From contig NZ_RBZU01000001.1 of the NCBI RefSeq assembly GCF_003628125.1, forward strand, positions 1-64,000: DNA of 64,000 nt. Reading direction: 5' to 3'. This stretch comes from Pararobbsia silviterrae (GTDB lineage Bacteria > Pseudomonadota > Gammaproteobacteria > Burkholderiales > Burkholderiaceae). The translations under genes and the position numbers were made by a program. The notes beneath the pieces were generated by a model, which saw only the letters and a program-made list of their open reading frames with translations, did no database searches and was not told where the DNA came from. Below, in pieces: positions 17,379 to 26,800 of the stretch; the first letter of the stretch is position 1; each line of letters starts with the position of its first letter.

Positions 17379-19019
17379 CTAACGCGACACCCTCGCCCAT
17401 CGATCGAGCCGCAGGCTCAACGCGATGCAGATCGCCTGCACGCCGACGACCGCGATCAAGGTGCGCACCAGCGCATGCGCGTAATCGATAGCGACAGGCG
17501 ACATCGGCAACGACGCATAGAAAATCGAACCGAACGCGGCTGTACCGATCGCCGTGCTCAATTGGAGCGCCGTGTTGATTAACCCCGATGCCGAACTCGC
17601 CTCGTGCCGGTACACGTGTTCGAGCGTGATCCTCAGCAGCGACGCGATCGTGAGTCCATGTCCGAAGCCTGCGATCATCAGGCCGAGCGACGCAAGCACG
17701 GTCTGCCGCTCGGGATGCGCATACGTCGAACACGCAAGCAGGCCGAACCCGGCCGCAAGACTCGCGAAACTGATCGACAACGTGCGCGCGCCCGCGCGCT
17801 TCGCGATGCGCGCCGCCGTCATCGGCCCGAACACGAAGCCGAGTCCGAACGCGACCATCGTGTTCGCGGCGGCCAAGGGCGTAAAACCCAGCCCTTGTTG
17901 AAGGAACACCGCATACACGAGGAAAAATACGTTGTCGGTAAAGAACAGCAACGCGACGATCAGACAGATCCGGAAGGACCGCCGATCGAGCATGCGAACG
18001 TCGACCGTAAAACTACGCCCCGCGGCAATGCGCGCCCGCTGATAGCGATAAAACGGCACCATGCTCGCGAGCGCGAGCGCCCCGATGACACACTTCGACG
18101 TGAGGGCCAGCACGTCCGACGGTACGGCCAGCGGAATCACGATCCCCGAAAACGCAGCGAGCAGCCATGCCGAGCCCAACACGTTGACCGAACTCGATTG
18201 CGTCGAGCGCCGCCCCGGCAACCAGAACAGCCCGGCCAGCCAGGCCAGCGCGCCGACCGGCAGATTCACGAAGAAGATCGCCTGCCACGTCCAGCCGAAC
18301 GGCCGCCACGCGAGCAAGCCGCCCGCGACGAACTGCCCGATCAGAGCGGCCGTGCCGTAGGCGATGCCGATGCCGCTCGTCACGACGGGATAGACACGGC
18401 TCGTGTAATGCGTTTTCACGAGCGACAGGATCTGCGGAATCATGGCCGCCGCCGACGCGCCCTGCGCGATGCGGCCCGCGATCAGCGCCCACGGCGTCGT
18501 CGCGGCGCCGCACAGCGTCGAGGCCAACGTGAAGCAGAACAGCCCCGTCAGGAACATCCGCTTGCGTCCATAGGTCTCGCCGAGACTGCTCGACGGCACG
18601 AGGCCCACGGCATAGGCGCCCGCGTAGCCCGCGAGACTCAATTGGAGCTGATACGGCGCGGCGTGAATCGAGCGGCGAATCTCGGGCAGCGCCACGTTGA
18701 GCACGTAGAAGTCCATCGGCGGGAGAAACGCACCGACGAGCAGCACCGCAATGGGTAGCCACGCATGCCAGTGCGCCGGGGAGATCAAGGCGTCGGCATC
18801 ATGGTCGGACAGAGCGTCCGCGTGCCGCGGATCCGTCGCAGACCGATCGGGACCGCGCGGATCCTGGGTCGGTCCATCCGGTATGCGTCGATCGCCCGGA
18901 TGTCGGCCCTGCGACCGACGATCCTCGATCGGCCGATCGGGAAGAGGTGCCGCACGACGCAGCCACATCGATATCCGAACCGCGACATGCCGGTATGAAG
19001 CCCACATCACCCTACTCAT
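17379..19019 (-). CDS. MFS transporter, DHA2-like (drug/exporter) family
   Basis: About 546 residues, with roughly 14 membrane segments beginning at WLPIAVLLVGAFLPPMDFYVLNVALP. That segment and the following GETYGRKRMFLTGLFCFTLAS are the helix 1 and loop 2-3 motifs of DHA2 exporters. Before the first helix is an unusual 70-residue Asp/Arg/Pro-rich segment with repeated DRR/DPR/DR units. The true start may be further inside, but the frame is open and codon use is ordinary. Export substrate unknown. It stands alone downstream of the LytS/LytTR pair. Confidence 0.8.
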   Translation of the reverse strand: MSRVMWASYRHVAVRISMWLRRAAPLPDRPIEDRRSQGRHPGDRRIPDGPTQDPRGPDRSATDPRHADALSDHDADALISPAHWHAWLPIAVLLVGAFLPPMDFYVLNVALPEIRRSIHAAPYQLQLSLAGYAGAYAVGLVPSSSLGETYGRKRMFLTGLFCFTLASTLCGAATTPWALIAGRIAQGASAAAMIPQILSLVKTHYTSRVYPVVTSGIGIAYGTAALIGQFVAGGLLAWRPFGWTWQAIFFVNLPVGALAWLAGLFWLPGRRSTQSSSVNVLGSAWLLAAFSGIVIPLAVPSDVLALTSKCVIGALALASMVPFYRYQRARIAAGRSFTVDVRMLDRRSFRICLIVALLFFTDNVFFLVYAVFLQQGLGFTPLAAANTMVAFGLGFVFGPMTAARIAKRAGARTLSISFASLAAGFGLLACSTYAHPERQTVLASLGLMIAGFGHGLTIASLLRITLEHVYRHEASSASGLINTALQLSTAIGTAAFGSIFYASLPMSPVAIDYAHALVRTLIAVVGVQAICIALSLRLDRWARVSR

Positions 19020-19442
19020 TCTCAGAACCTGTCCATGCTCGACGACCGTGCCCGCCCGGCGATCACCGGGCGATCACCGGGCGGTTATCGCGGGCCCGCC
19101 AGCATACCCGAACGCCCTTGCCGGCGAAGTGCAGGCACGCATCATCGCCACCGCGTCGAACGCGCCGGCCGATCGCGCGCCGCATCCCCACGCTCCGCGG
19201 CGTCGCCGTCGGGTTCGAACACGTGCAGCGCCTCGCACTGCGCACGCACGCGCGCAGCGAGCCGGAACCACGCGATCATGCCGCGCATCGCGCGCGCAAT
19301 ACGCGGTCCATGCGGGCGCCGCGCGATCCTCGACACTCGGCCATCGACGGATGAATCGACACGCGCCGGACAGCCGCGCGCGAGACGGCGCCGCACGCCG
19401 TCATCCCGCACATGCGCACGATCTCGGAGGCGGCGCATGCGA
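19020..19442. other. Intergenic region with short direct repeats
   Basis: 423 bp between the MFS gene and the DAPG-hydrolase-like gene. It contains an 11-bp unit (GCGATCACCGG) repeated in tandem at about 19,066-19,088. No gene is supported. Confidence 0.4.
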
Positions 19443-20129
19443 TCACCACGGCAAGGGAATATCGAGCTTCTCGCGGTTGTCGCCGAGATACAGCCCCGCG
19501 AGGAAACGCGACAGAAACGTGAACTCGTTGTAGCAGTGCATCAGCAACGCCCGGCCGAATTCGTCGGGACACACCGCCGCGACCTCCTCGGGCGTCTTGC
19601 CGAGTGCCGGCAAGTCCTGACCGAGATAAAAGTGGCTGCGCAGCGCGAAACCCCATGGCGTATCGCGGCCGATATGCAGCAGCCGGCCGCCGATCACACG
19701 GCCATCGGGCATGCGCGGCGCATCGAAACCCATGCCCGTGCGCGCGCACACGGACGCGGTCACCTGCTTGTTCGCGCGCGCCTTTTCATAACCGTCCTTG
19801 CTGAAAAACTCGGTCGAGTCGCGGAACTGGATCGACAGTTTCTGCGCGGGCAGACCCGTGAAGTATTCCTCGGCGAGGTGAATCGAACCCACATGAGTAT
19901 CCGACGTGCCCTCGATCCAATCGCTGCCGACATGATCGACCGGATGCCACCAGCGGTAGTGCCGCGTGTCGGGACGCGAACGGAACCACCATTCGAACAT
20001 CTCGCCCGTGCAATTGTGGAAGTCCGTGCGGCACGCGACATGCAGGACCCCGTCGTCGAACCGTTCATATCCGGTTTCGAGCGGCATGGGCGCGGGGTCG
20101 AGCAAGCGTTCTACCTCGTCGAGTCTCAT
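19443..20129 (-). CDS. DAPG hydrolase (PhlG)-like carbon-carbon hydrolase
   Basis: 228 residues. The sequence matches the PhlG / phloretin hydrolase fold: FHNCTGEMFEWWFRSRPDTRHYRWWHPVDHVGSDW (as separate blocks around residues 38-71), HVGSIHLAEEYF (79-90), and H198-x3-E202 in HCYNE, the zinc-binding HxxxE of PhlG. Family members cleave the C-C bond between an acyl side chain and a phloroglucinol ring. It is the last gene of the minus-strand operon, 30 bp after the transporter ATPase. The neighbouring cyclase, SDR and BKACE genes make phloroglucinol a credible product. The substrate (diacetylphloroglucinol, phloretin or another acyl ring) is inferred. Confidence 0.75.
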   Translation of the reverse strand: MRLDEVERLLDPAPMPLETGYERFDDGVLHVACRTDFHNCTGEMFEWWFRSRPDTRHYRWWHPVDHVGSDWIEGTSDTHVGSIHLAEEYFTGLPAQKLSIQFRDSTEFFSKDGYEKARANKQVTASVCARTGMGFDAPRMPDGRVIGGRLLHIGRDTPWGFALRSHFYLGQDLPALGKTPEEVAAVCPDEFGRALLMHCYNEFTFLSRFLAGLYLGDNREKLDIPLPW

Positions 20130-20159
20130 CGATGTCTCCTGTGGGTCAGCTTCGGATGG

Positions 20160-21743
20160 CTAGTCGGCGGTGCCGATATAGAGATCCCGCAAACGCGGGT
20201 CGTTTCGAATCGAATCGGTCGCGCCCGATAGCGCGAACCGTCCATGCTCCATGACATGCACTTCGTCGGCGAGATCGAGCGCGCGCTCGACGTCCTGCTC
20301 GACGATCAGCATCGTGAGGCCGGTCCGCTTGAGTTCGCCCAGCGCCTGATAGAGCCGGTCCATCATGACGGGCGCGAGGCCGAGGCTGATCTCGTCGAAC
20401 ACGATGAGACGCGGCCGGGCCATCAATGCGCGGCCGATCGCGAGCATCTGCTGCTGTCCGCCCGACATCGAAGTACCCGCGTTCGACCGGCGCTCGCGCA
20501 GATCGGGAAACAGCGCATAAACGTGGTCGAGCCGCTCGCGCATCTCGGGCGCACGCGCGCCGCGCGCCGCGAGCATGAGATTCTCCTCGACGGTCAGCGA
20601 ACCGAAGATGCGACGGCCTTCCATGCATTGCGAGAGTCCGAGCGCCGTGACGCGATGCGGCCCGTGAGCGACCGCCTTGCCGTCGACGCGAATCGACCCC
20701 GCCGAGGGACGGACGACGCCCGAAATCACATTCGCGAGCGTCGTTTTTCCCGAGCCGTTGATGCCGAGCACCGCAATGACTTCCCCCTCGCGAACCGCGA
20801 GATCGATCCCGTTGAGCACGCGCGCCTGACCGTAGCCGGCATGAACACCTTCGAGTTCGAGGATCATGCGGCCCGGCGTTTTGGCCGTGATTGCCGCAGG
20901 TCCGGCGGGCACACGCGTCGGCGCCGATGCGGTCGACGGCGTGTCCGCGCGCGTCGCCACGGCGCGCATCAGTCCGTCCGTTTGCACGTCTGTCGATGCG
21001 GCCCGCGGCTGATGCGAGGTGCCCAGATAGACGGCCGCCACTTCGTCGCTCGCGAGGACGTCCCGCGTCGGCCCCTGCGCGAACGTGCGGCCGAAGTTGA
21101 TGACGACGAGCCGCTCGCAGCACTCGCGCACGACGCGCAACACGTGCTCGATGATGATGATGCCGTCGACCTCGCCCTTGAGCGACCGGATCAGTTCGAT
21201 CAGTTCCGTGACTTCGCTGTCGACGAGTCCGGCACCCACTTCGTCGAGCATCAGCAACTTCGGTTCGAGCGCGAGCGCGCGCGCCACTTCGAGCCGCTTG
21301 CGTCGCAAGAGCGGCAACGCGCGTGTCGCGAGATCCGCGACATCGAGCAGTCCCGTGCGGTCGAGCACGCGATCGCAGGCCGCGATCGCCTGGGCTTTCG
21401 GCACGAACGGAAACAGGCTGTAGCGCGCCGCGAGCAGGTTCTCGCGGACGGTCATGTTCAGGAACGGACGCGGGATCTGATACGTGCGTCCGATCCCGAG
21501 CCGCGCGCGCTGCGCCGCGCCGGCCTGCGTGACGTCCTGGCCATCGAAGACGACCGAGCCCGAGTCCGCCTTCGTCGCGCCGCCGAGCAGACCGATCAGC
21601 GTTGACTTCCCCGCGCCGTTCGGGCCGACGATGCCGACGACCTCGCCCGCGTCGAGCGTCAGCGAGACGTTGTCGGTTGCGACGAGGCCGCCGTATCGCT
21701 TGACGAGATTCGCGGCAACCAGCAGAGGACGTGCGTCGTTCAT
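20160..21743 (-). CDS. Fused branched-chain-type ABC transporter ATPase, LivG-LivF
   Basis: One 527-residue open frame encodes two complete ABC ATPases. Domain 1 (LivG-like) has Walker A GPNGAGKST and a Walker B ending LLMLDEV; its signature region reads LPLLRRKRLEVARAL instead of LSGGQ. Domain 2 (LivF-like) has Walker A GINGSGKTT, signature SGGQQQMLAIGRA and Walker B RLIVFDEISLGLAP. A linker of about 45 residues rich in Ala/Thr/Pro joins them (from about 20,865 to 21,010). LivG and LivF are normally separate genes. The ATG at 21743 overlaps the livM stop by 4 bp. Confidence 0.9.
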   Translation of the reverse strand: MNDARPLLVAANLVKRYGGLVATDNVSLTLDAGEVVGIVGPNGAGKSTLIGLLGGATKADSGSVVFDGQDVTQAGAAQRARLGIGRTYQIPRPFLNMTVRENLLAARYSLFPFVPKAQAIAACDRVLDRTGLLDVADLATRALPLLRRKRLEVARALALEPKLLMLDEVGAGLVDSEVTELIELIRSLKGEVDGIIIIEHVLRVVRECCERLVVINFGRTFAQGPTRDVLASDEVAAVYLGTSHQPRAASTDVQTDGLMRAVATRADTPSTASAPTRVPAGPAAITAKTPGRMILELEGVHAGYGQARVLNGIDLAVREGEVIAVLGINGSGKTTLANVISGVVRPSAGSIRVDGKAVAHGPHRVTALGLSQCMEGRRIFGSLTVEENLMLAARGARAPEMRERLDHVYALFPDLRERRSNAGTSMSGGQQQMLAIGRALMARPRLIVFDEISLGLAPVMMDRLYQALGELKRTGLTMLIVEQDVERALDLADEVHVMEHGRFALSGATDSIRNDPRLRDLYIGTAD

Positions 21744-22747
21744 GATCGGGCCTTGCGGTTCAGAAGCGTGCGCGCGATGCCGGCCAGGCCGTACGGCGCG
21801 AAGCGAATGACGAGAATCAGGATCACGCCCGTCGTCGCGAGATGCAGCGCGGGATAGTCGGCGAGCGCTTCGCTCAGCGCGACGACGAACACCGCCCCGA
21901 CGACGGGACCGATGCGCAGCCCCTGCCCGCCGATAATGACGATCGACAAGGCGCTGACCGTCCATTGCACGCCGAACGTCCCGTACGGCTCGATCGTGCC
22001 GAGCTTGAGCGCCTGCAACCCGCCTGCCACGCCAATCAGAAAGCTCGCGACGACAAACGCGACGAGCTTGATCCGGAACGTGCGCACGCCCATCTGCGCG
22101 GCCGCGTCTTCGTCGTCGCGGACCGCGCGCAACAGAATCGAAAAGCGCGAGCGCGTCGCGAGATCCATGACGACCGCCGTCACCGCGAGCAGTGCGAGCG
22201 CCATGAAGAACAGCGTGCGCAGGCCCGGCGGATCCTTCGATAGAAAGATGCCCGACGCGCCGCCGAATCCGCTGTAGTTGATCATGAAGAGCCGCAGCGC
22301 TTCGGCGAGCGCGAGCGTGCCGACCGTGAAATAGAGGCCGCGCAGCCGGAACACCGCGCGCGACACGATCCACGCGAGCGCCGCGCCGACGCATCCGCAT
22401 AGCGGCAGCGCGGCGACGAACGACAGGCCGGCGACGTTGACGAGTCCCATGAACGCATACGCGCCCGCCCCGAAGAACGCCGCAGTGCCGAGCGAAACGA
22501 GGCCGCCGTACCCGGCGAGCAAATTCCACGCTTCGGCGATCGTCATCAGCAGCAGAAGACGAAAGCCGACTTCGAGCGCGTAGTCGCCCATGAACGGTGT
22601 CGCGAGCGCCACGAGCGCCAGCAACGCGGCCGCGATCAGCACGGGCTGCAGCTCGCCGGCCCACGCGTGCCGATGCGCGAAACCCGCGGGTGCGGCATCG
22701 GCCGCCGCGGCATCGGCCGCCGCACGGCCTTTCGTGAGATGGATCAT
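21740..22747 (-). CDS. livM: Branched-chain-type ABC transporter permease LivM
   Basis: 335 residues from the ATG at 22747, which overlaps the livH stop (ATGA). An Ala-rich cytosolic N-terminus (GRAAADAAAADAAPAG) precedes about nine to ten membrane helices. LivM hallmarks are LLAGYGGLVSLGTAAFFGAGAY and SRFSILLRAVRDDEDAAAQMGV. It is the second permease of the HAAT importer whose other subunits flank it. Substrate is likely the compound degraded by the operon's enzymes rather than an amino acid. Confidence 0.92.
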   Translation of the reverse strand: MIHLTKGRAAADAAAADAAPAGFAHRHAWAGELQPVLIAAALLALVALATPFMGDYALEVGFRLLLLMTIAEAWNLLAGYGGLVSLGTAAFFGAGAYAFMGLVNVAGLSFVAALPLCGCVGAALAWIVSRAVFRLRGLYFTVGTLALAEALRLFMINYSGFGGASGIFLSKDPPGLRTLFFMALALLAVTAVVMDLATRSRFSILLRAVRDDEDAAAQMGVRTFRIKLVAFVVASFLIGVAGGLQALKLGTIEPYGTFGVQWTVSALSIVIIGGQGLRIGPVVGAVFVVALSEALADYPALHLATTGVILILVIRFAPYGLAGIARTLLNRKARS

Positions 22748-23622
22748 GAACGGACTCCCTTGACGAGGCCCTGCGGCCGCAGCGTGAGAACGAGCAGAAA
22801 CAGCACGAGGCCGACGAGATCGCGGTATCCGTCGCCGAACAGCAGCGCGCCGATGCTTTGCAGCACGCCGAGCACGATGCCCGCGACGAGCGTGCCGTAG
22901 ATGTTGCCGATGCCGCCCATGACGACGACCGCGAAGCTGATCAGCAGATACGTCGCGCCGGTGCTCGGCGTGAACGAGAACGCGGTGCCGATCAGCACGC
23001 CGCCCATCGCGGCGCATGCCGCGCCGAGCGCGAACGTCAACGCGTGAACGCGGCCGACGTCGACGCCCATGACGGCCGCGGCCGACGGATCGGCCGACGC
23101 CGCGCGCAGGTCGCGCCCGAACGCCGTGCGCGTGATCAGCGCATGCACGGCCAACGCGAGCAGCACCGAAATCGCGAAGCCGATCAGATAGATCTCCGAC
23201 ACCGTCGCGGGTCCGATATGCAGCGGACGCGCCGCATAGGTCGTCTCGATCGCACGCGTGTCGGCCGTGAACGCAAGCAGATAGACGTTCTGCAGGATGA
23301 TCGACACGCCGAACATCGTCATCATCGGCGCTTCCATGCCCTTGCCCGCGAGCGGACGGATCAGCACGCGGTGAAACGGCAACGCGAGCGCGCCCATCGC
23401 CACGGCGATCAGCGGAAGCGCCAACAGCGGATCGACGCCGAGATACTGCGTCGCGAAGTAGCCGAGATATGCGCCCGCGACAAGCCACTCGCCGTGGGCC
23501 AGATTGACGAGCTTCATGACGCCCAGCACGATCGACAGGCCCAGGGCCGTCAGCGCGAGCATGCCTCCCAGTAACAGACCCGAGACGAGACTGCTCGCGA
23601 CGACTTCAAGATTCGGCAGCAT
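22744..23622 (-). CDS. livH: Branched-chain-type ABC transporter permease LivH
   Basis: 292 residues with about eight membrane helices. LivH hallmarks are GLSIVLGVMKLVNLAHGEWL near the N-terminus and GRDLRAASADPSAAAVMGV in the loop that meets the ATPase. It begins 21 bp after the livK stop and its end overlaps livM by 4 bp. It forms the membrane channel with LivM. Confidence 0.92.
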   Translation of the reverse strand: MLPNLEVVASSLVSGLLLGGMLALTALGLSIVLGVMKLVNLAHGEWLVAGAYLGYFATQYLGVDPLLALPLIAVAMGALALPFHRVLIRPLAGKGMEAPMMTMFGVSIILQNVYLLAFTADTRAIETTYAARPLHIGPATVSEIYLIGFAISVLLALAVHALITRTAFGRDLRAASADPSAAAVMGVDVGRVHALTFALGAACAAMGGVLIGTAFSFTPSTGATYLLISFAVVVMGGIGNIYGTLVAGIVLGVLQSIGALLFGDGYRDLVGLVLFLLVLTLRPQGLVKGVRS

Positions 23623-23643
23623 GACGTGGGACCGTGTCGTGCG

Positions 23644-24840
23644 TTAGTGCGCCGCCGGCAGCGGGAAAATCAGCTTCCCGTTGGCGCGGTCCTTCGGCCA
23701 GACCGTGACGGCCTTGCCGTTCTGCCATTGCATCATCGCGATCGGAATGCGCGACGTATGGTCGTGATCGAATTTCACGGGGCCGACGACATAGGTCTTG
23801 TCCGTCTTCGCGATCGCTTCATTGATCTTTTCGCGGTCGAGCGAGCCGGCCTTCGCGATCGCGTCGAACAGAACCTGCGCGGCCGTGAACGAGTCGGCGA
23901 TATGCTGGCTTTGCGTCTGCTTCGTCTCGGCTTCGAAACGCTTGCCGAGGTCCGCCGCGCCCGGATACGGGAAGCTCGGATCCCAGTAGCCGCCCACGAG
24001 CACGCCTTCGGCGAGCGGACCGAGCGCCGTCGCGAATTGCTCGGGCTCCGCGCCCTTCTCCATATCGAGCAGCTTCGGGTGATAGTCGGCCGCGACCATC
24101 TGCTTGCGGATCGAGATCGCTTGCGGCGGGATCGCATCGACGAGCGCGATATCGGCGTCGGCCGCCTTGGCCTGGCCGATCATCGACGTGAACTGCTGGC
24201 TGTCGACGGGGAAATCCTGCGACTGCACGACGGTATAGCCGCCTTGCTTCGCGGCCGCGGGCCAGATTTGTCCGCCGACGACGCGGCCATCCGGTCCGTT
24301 GTCGGCGAGGATCGCGACTTTCTTGTTCGTTTCGAGCTTGAGATCGGCGAGCATCCGGAACGGCGCGGTGCCGAGATCGCCCTCGTCGAAGAACAGCACC
24401 CACGCGTAGTTCCACTTGCGCACGGATTTGAACGCGCCGAGCGGATCGCAGCCCGACACGAGCGGCACCTTGCGCCGCTCGGCGACGAGCGCGCCGGCAT
24501 TGACGAGCGCGGGCGTGCACGAGCCGAGCATCGCGACCGCGCCGTCGCGCGAAATCAACGTCTCCGTGTTGCTTGCGGTCACGTTCGGATCGGTCTTGTC
24601 GTCGCGGATCACGACCTTGATCGTGTATTTCTTGTCGCCGACGCTCAGGCCGCCCGCCTTGTTGATATCGTTGGCCGCCGTCTCGTAGCCCCACTTCTGG
24701 TACGCGCCGAAACCGGCGAGCGGTCCCGACAACGGCAACGATGCGCCGATGACAAGCTCGTCGGCGGCGATCGCGTGCCCCGCGAACGCGAGGGTCAAGG
24801 CGGACATCAACGTGCGTAGTAGGACGGGATACCTGATCAT
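23644..24840 (-). CDS. livK: Branched-chain-type ABC transporter substrate-binding protein
   Basis: 398 residues with a cleavable signal peptide (MIRYPVLLRTLMSALTLAFA, cut near GHAIA/ADE). The mature protein is a type I periplasmic binding protein: ELVIGASLPLSGPLAGFG, YETAANDINKAGG, MLGSCTPALV. Relatives bind amino acids, amides and aromatic acids. Its place between BKACE and livH ties it to this catabolic operon, so I expect an aromatic or polyketide-like ligand; the ligand is not readable from the sequence. Confidence 0.9.
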   Translation of the reverse strand: MIRYPVLLRTLMSALTLAFAGHAIAADELVIGASLPLSGPLAGFGAYQKWGYETAANDINKAGGLSVGDKKYTIKVVIRDDKTDPNVTASNTETLISRDGAVAMLGSCTPALVNAGALVAERRKVPLVSGCDPLGAFKSVRKWNYAWVLFFDEGDLGTAPFRMLADLKLETNKKVAILADNGPDGRVVGGQIWPAAAKQGGYTVVQSQDFPVDSQQFTSMIGQAKAADADIALVDAIPPQAISIRKQMVAADYHPKLLDMEKGAEPEQFATALGPLAEGVLVGGYWDPSFPYPGAADLGKRFEAETKQTQSQHIADSFTAAQVLFDAIAKAGSLDREKINEAIAKTDKTYVVGPVKFDHDHTSRIPIAMMQWQNGKAVTVWPKDRANGKLIFPLPAAH

Positions 24841-24936
24841 GTCTGTCTCCGATGACGTACTGTCTGTTGTTGTTTGAAGCCGTACCGTCGCGACGCCGGT
24901 GCCGTCGCGTCCTGCCGAATGGCGTGCCGCGCGACG

Positions 24937-25875
24937 CTAGAACGCGACGCGGTCCGCGCCCTTGAGATCCAGCATCGCCCGCGCTTCGTCGGGCGTGGCG
25001 ACGCCGATGCCGAGTTCATCGAGAATGCGGCGGATCTTCGAGACCTGCGCGGCGTTGGTCTCGGCCATCTGTCCGCGCCCCAGATACAGACTGTCTTCGA
25101 GGCCGACGCGCATGTTCGCCCCCATGACGGCCGCGTGCGTGAGCAAGGGCATCTGATGCCGTCCGGCCGCGAGCACGGACCAGTGATAGCTGTCGCCGAA
25201 CAGGCGGTTCGCCGTATCGCGCATGAACGTCACGCATTGCGGGTCGGGTCCGATGCCGCCGAGAATCCCGAAGATCGTCTGGATCAGGAATGGCGGCTTC
25301 ACGAGGCCCGCATCGACGAAGTAGGCGAGGTTGTACAGATGGCCGACGTCATAGCATTCGAACTCGAAGCGCGTGCCGCAGCCTTCGCCGAGTTCGCGCA
25401 GGATGTGGCGGATATCGCGGAACGTGTTGCGGAAGATGATGTCTTCCGTGCCCTCGACATAGGCCTGCTCCCACGGATACTTCCAGTCCTTGATCTTGTT
25501 CGCGACGGGGTGGATCGAGAAATTCATCGAGCCCATATTGAGCGACGCCATTTCGGGCTTGAAGCGCAGCGGCGGCGCGAGGCGTTCTTCGAGCGTCATC
25601 TTCGTCGAGCCGCCCGATGTGATGTTGATGACCGCATCCGTGCCCGCCTTGATGCGCGGCAGAAACTGCGCGAAGACGTCGGGGTCGGCGCTCGGGCGGC
25701 CGTCATGCGGGTCGCGCGCATGCAGATGCAGGATCGCCGCGCCCGCGTGCGCGGCGCCGAGCGCCTGGTCCGCGATCTCGTCGGGTGTCAGCGGCAGATA
25801 CGGCGACATCGACGGCGTATGGATCGCGCCGGTCACGGCGCACGTGATGATGACGTTGTTCGACTGCTTTGCCAT
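24937..25875 (-). CDS. Beta-keto acid cleavage enzyme (BKACE), candidate triacetate acetoacetate-lyase
   Basis: 312 residues from the ATG at 25875 (GAGAGA upstream). It opens with the family hallmark IITCAVTGAIHTPSMSPYLP and has the zinc-binding HLHARDP (about residues 47-53), NITSGGS and FECYDVGHLYN. BKACE proteins transfer acetyl-CoA onto a beta-keto acid, giving acetoacetate and a new acyl-CoA. Known substrates include 3-keto-5-aminohexanoate, dehydrocarnitine and 3,5-dioxohexanoate (triacetate). Together with the neighbouring cyclase, SDR and 3-HAD, triacetate is the best fit; dehydrocarnitine is an alternative, because carnitine clusters also pair a 3-HAD with BKACE. Confidence 0.85.
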   Translation of the reverse strand: MAKQSNNVIITCAVTGAIHTPSMSPYLPLTPDEIADQALGAAHAGAAILHLHARDPHDGRPSADPDVFAQFLPRIKAGTDAVINITSGGSTKMTLEERLAPPLRFKPEMASLNMGSMNFSIHPVANKIKDWKYPWEQAYVEGTEDIIFRNTFRDIRHILRELGEGCGTRFEFECYDVGHLYNLAYFVDAGLVKPPFLIQTIFGILGGIGPDPQCVTFMRDTANRLFGDSYHWSVLAAGRHQMPLLTHAAVMGANMRVGLEDSLYLGRGQMAETNAAQVSKIRRILDELGIGVATPDEARAMLDLKGADRVAF

Positions 25876-25886
25876 GGTCGTCTCTC

Positions 25887-26792
25887 TCAGCGGCCTTCGT
25901 TCGCGTTCATGAGTTTGAGGTGTTGGAGCACGCGGCTGCGCAAGGCGTCCTGTGCTTCGGGCGTCCATTGCATGAAGCCCTCGCCGGTCTTCATGCCGAG
26001 CCGGCCCTCACGGACCAGCGCTTCGAGATACGGCGACGGACCCGCGTGGTTCTCGATTTCGGGCAGCAGCACGCGATGGATCGCGAGCGTCAGATCGGTC
26101 CCGACGAGATCGGCGTTTTCGAGCGGTCCGAGCACGGGCAGGCGGCGGCCGAAGCTCGCTTTCACGACGGTATCGACCGTCTTCGCGTCGCAGACGCCGT
26201 CGGCGACGAGCGCGATCGCCTCGCGCCAGAGCGCGTGCTGGAGACGGTTGCCGATAAAGCCCGCGATGTCCTTCTTGACCATCGCGGGCGTCTTGCCGAC
26301 GCGCGCGAGCAGATCGAACATCGTCTGCGCTTCGGACGCACCCGTGGCCGGCGTCTTGACGATCTCGACGAGCGGCACGAGATACGGCGGGTTCCACCAA
26401 TGCGTGCCGAGCGCGCGATGCCCTGACGCGAGGCGCTCCATGATCCGCGTGATCGGGATCGCCGACGTGTTGCTCGCGAGCAAGGCATGCGCGGGCGTCA
26501 GCGTCTCGAGTCGACCGAACAGGTCTTGCTTCCATGCGAGGTCCTCGGGACCCGCTTCGAAGACGACGTCGGCATCGCGCACCGTCTCGCGCAGGTCGGC
26601 GACCGGCGTGATCCGTTGCGCGGCGGCCGCGTCGAGTTCGAGGTCCGTGAGCGTGCGCGCGGTCCGCGCGACCAATGAATCGAGTGCGGCTTGCTGAACG
26701 TCGTGCACGTTCACGCGATGGCCCGCGAGCGCGAAGACCTGGGCGATACCTTGCCCCATGAGGCCCGCGCCGATGACTGCGATCTTTTCCAT
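25887..26792 (-). CDS. 3-hydroxyacyl-CoA-dehydrogenase-family oxidoreductase acting on a free 3-hydroxy acid
   Basis: 301 residues. Rossmann motif IAVIGAGLMGQGIAQVFALAG, catalytic region ASNTSAIPITRI, then THWWNPPYLVPLVEIVKTP. The WNPPYLVPLVE block is typical of the branch that oxidises non-CoA 3-hydroxy acids (carnitine dehydrogenase, L-gulonate dehydrogenase and relatives). In the proposed pathway it would oxidise 3-hydroxy-5-oxohexanoate to 3,5-dioxohexanoate, the substrate for BKACE, whose gene begins 11 bp downstream. A fatty-acid beta-oxidation role is less likely: no thiolase, hydratase or ligase lies nearby. Confidence 0.82.
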   Translation of the reverse strand: MEKIAVIGAGLMGQGIAQVFALAGHRVNVHDVQQAALDSLVARTARTLTDLELDAAAAQRITPVADLRETVRDADVVFEAGPEDLAWKQDLFGRLETLTPAHALLASNTSAIPITRIMERLASGHRALGTHWWNPPYLVPLVEIVKTPATGASEAQTMFDLLARVGKTPAMVKKDIAGFIGNRLQHALWREAIALVADGVCDAKTVDTVVKASFGRRLPVLGPLENADLVGTDLTLAIHRVLLPEIENHAGPSPYLEALVREGRLGMKTGEGFMQWTPEAQDALRSRVLQHLKLMNANEGR

Positions 26793-26800
26793 CGTGCGCG

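Noticed and set aside
20160-22664. An 834-codon reading of the transporter ATPase extending into livM
   Set aside because: Residues before MNDARPLL are antisense-like Arg-rich sequence overlapping livM; the ATG at 21743 overlaps the livM stop and is the proper start.
24937-26792. Carnitine degradation (dehydrocarnitine cleavage) as the function of the BKACE and 3-HAD genes
   Set aside because: Kept only as an alternative: carnitine clusters lack the cyclase, SDR and DAPG-hydrolase-like genes seen here, and no betainyl-CoA thioesterase is present.
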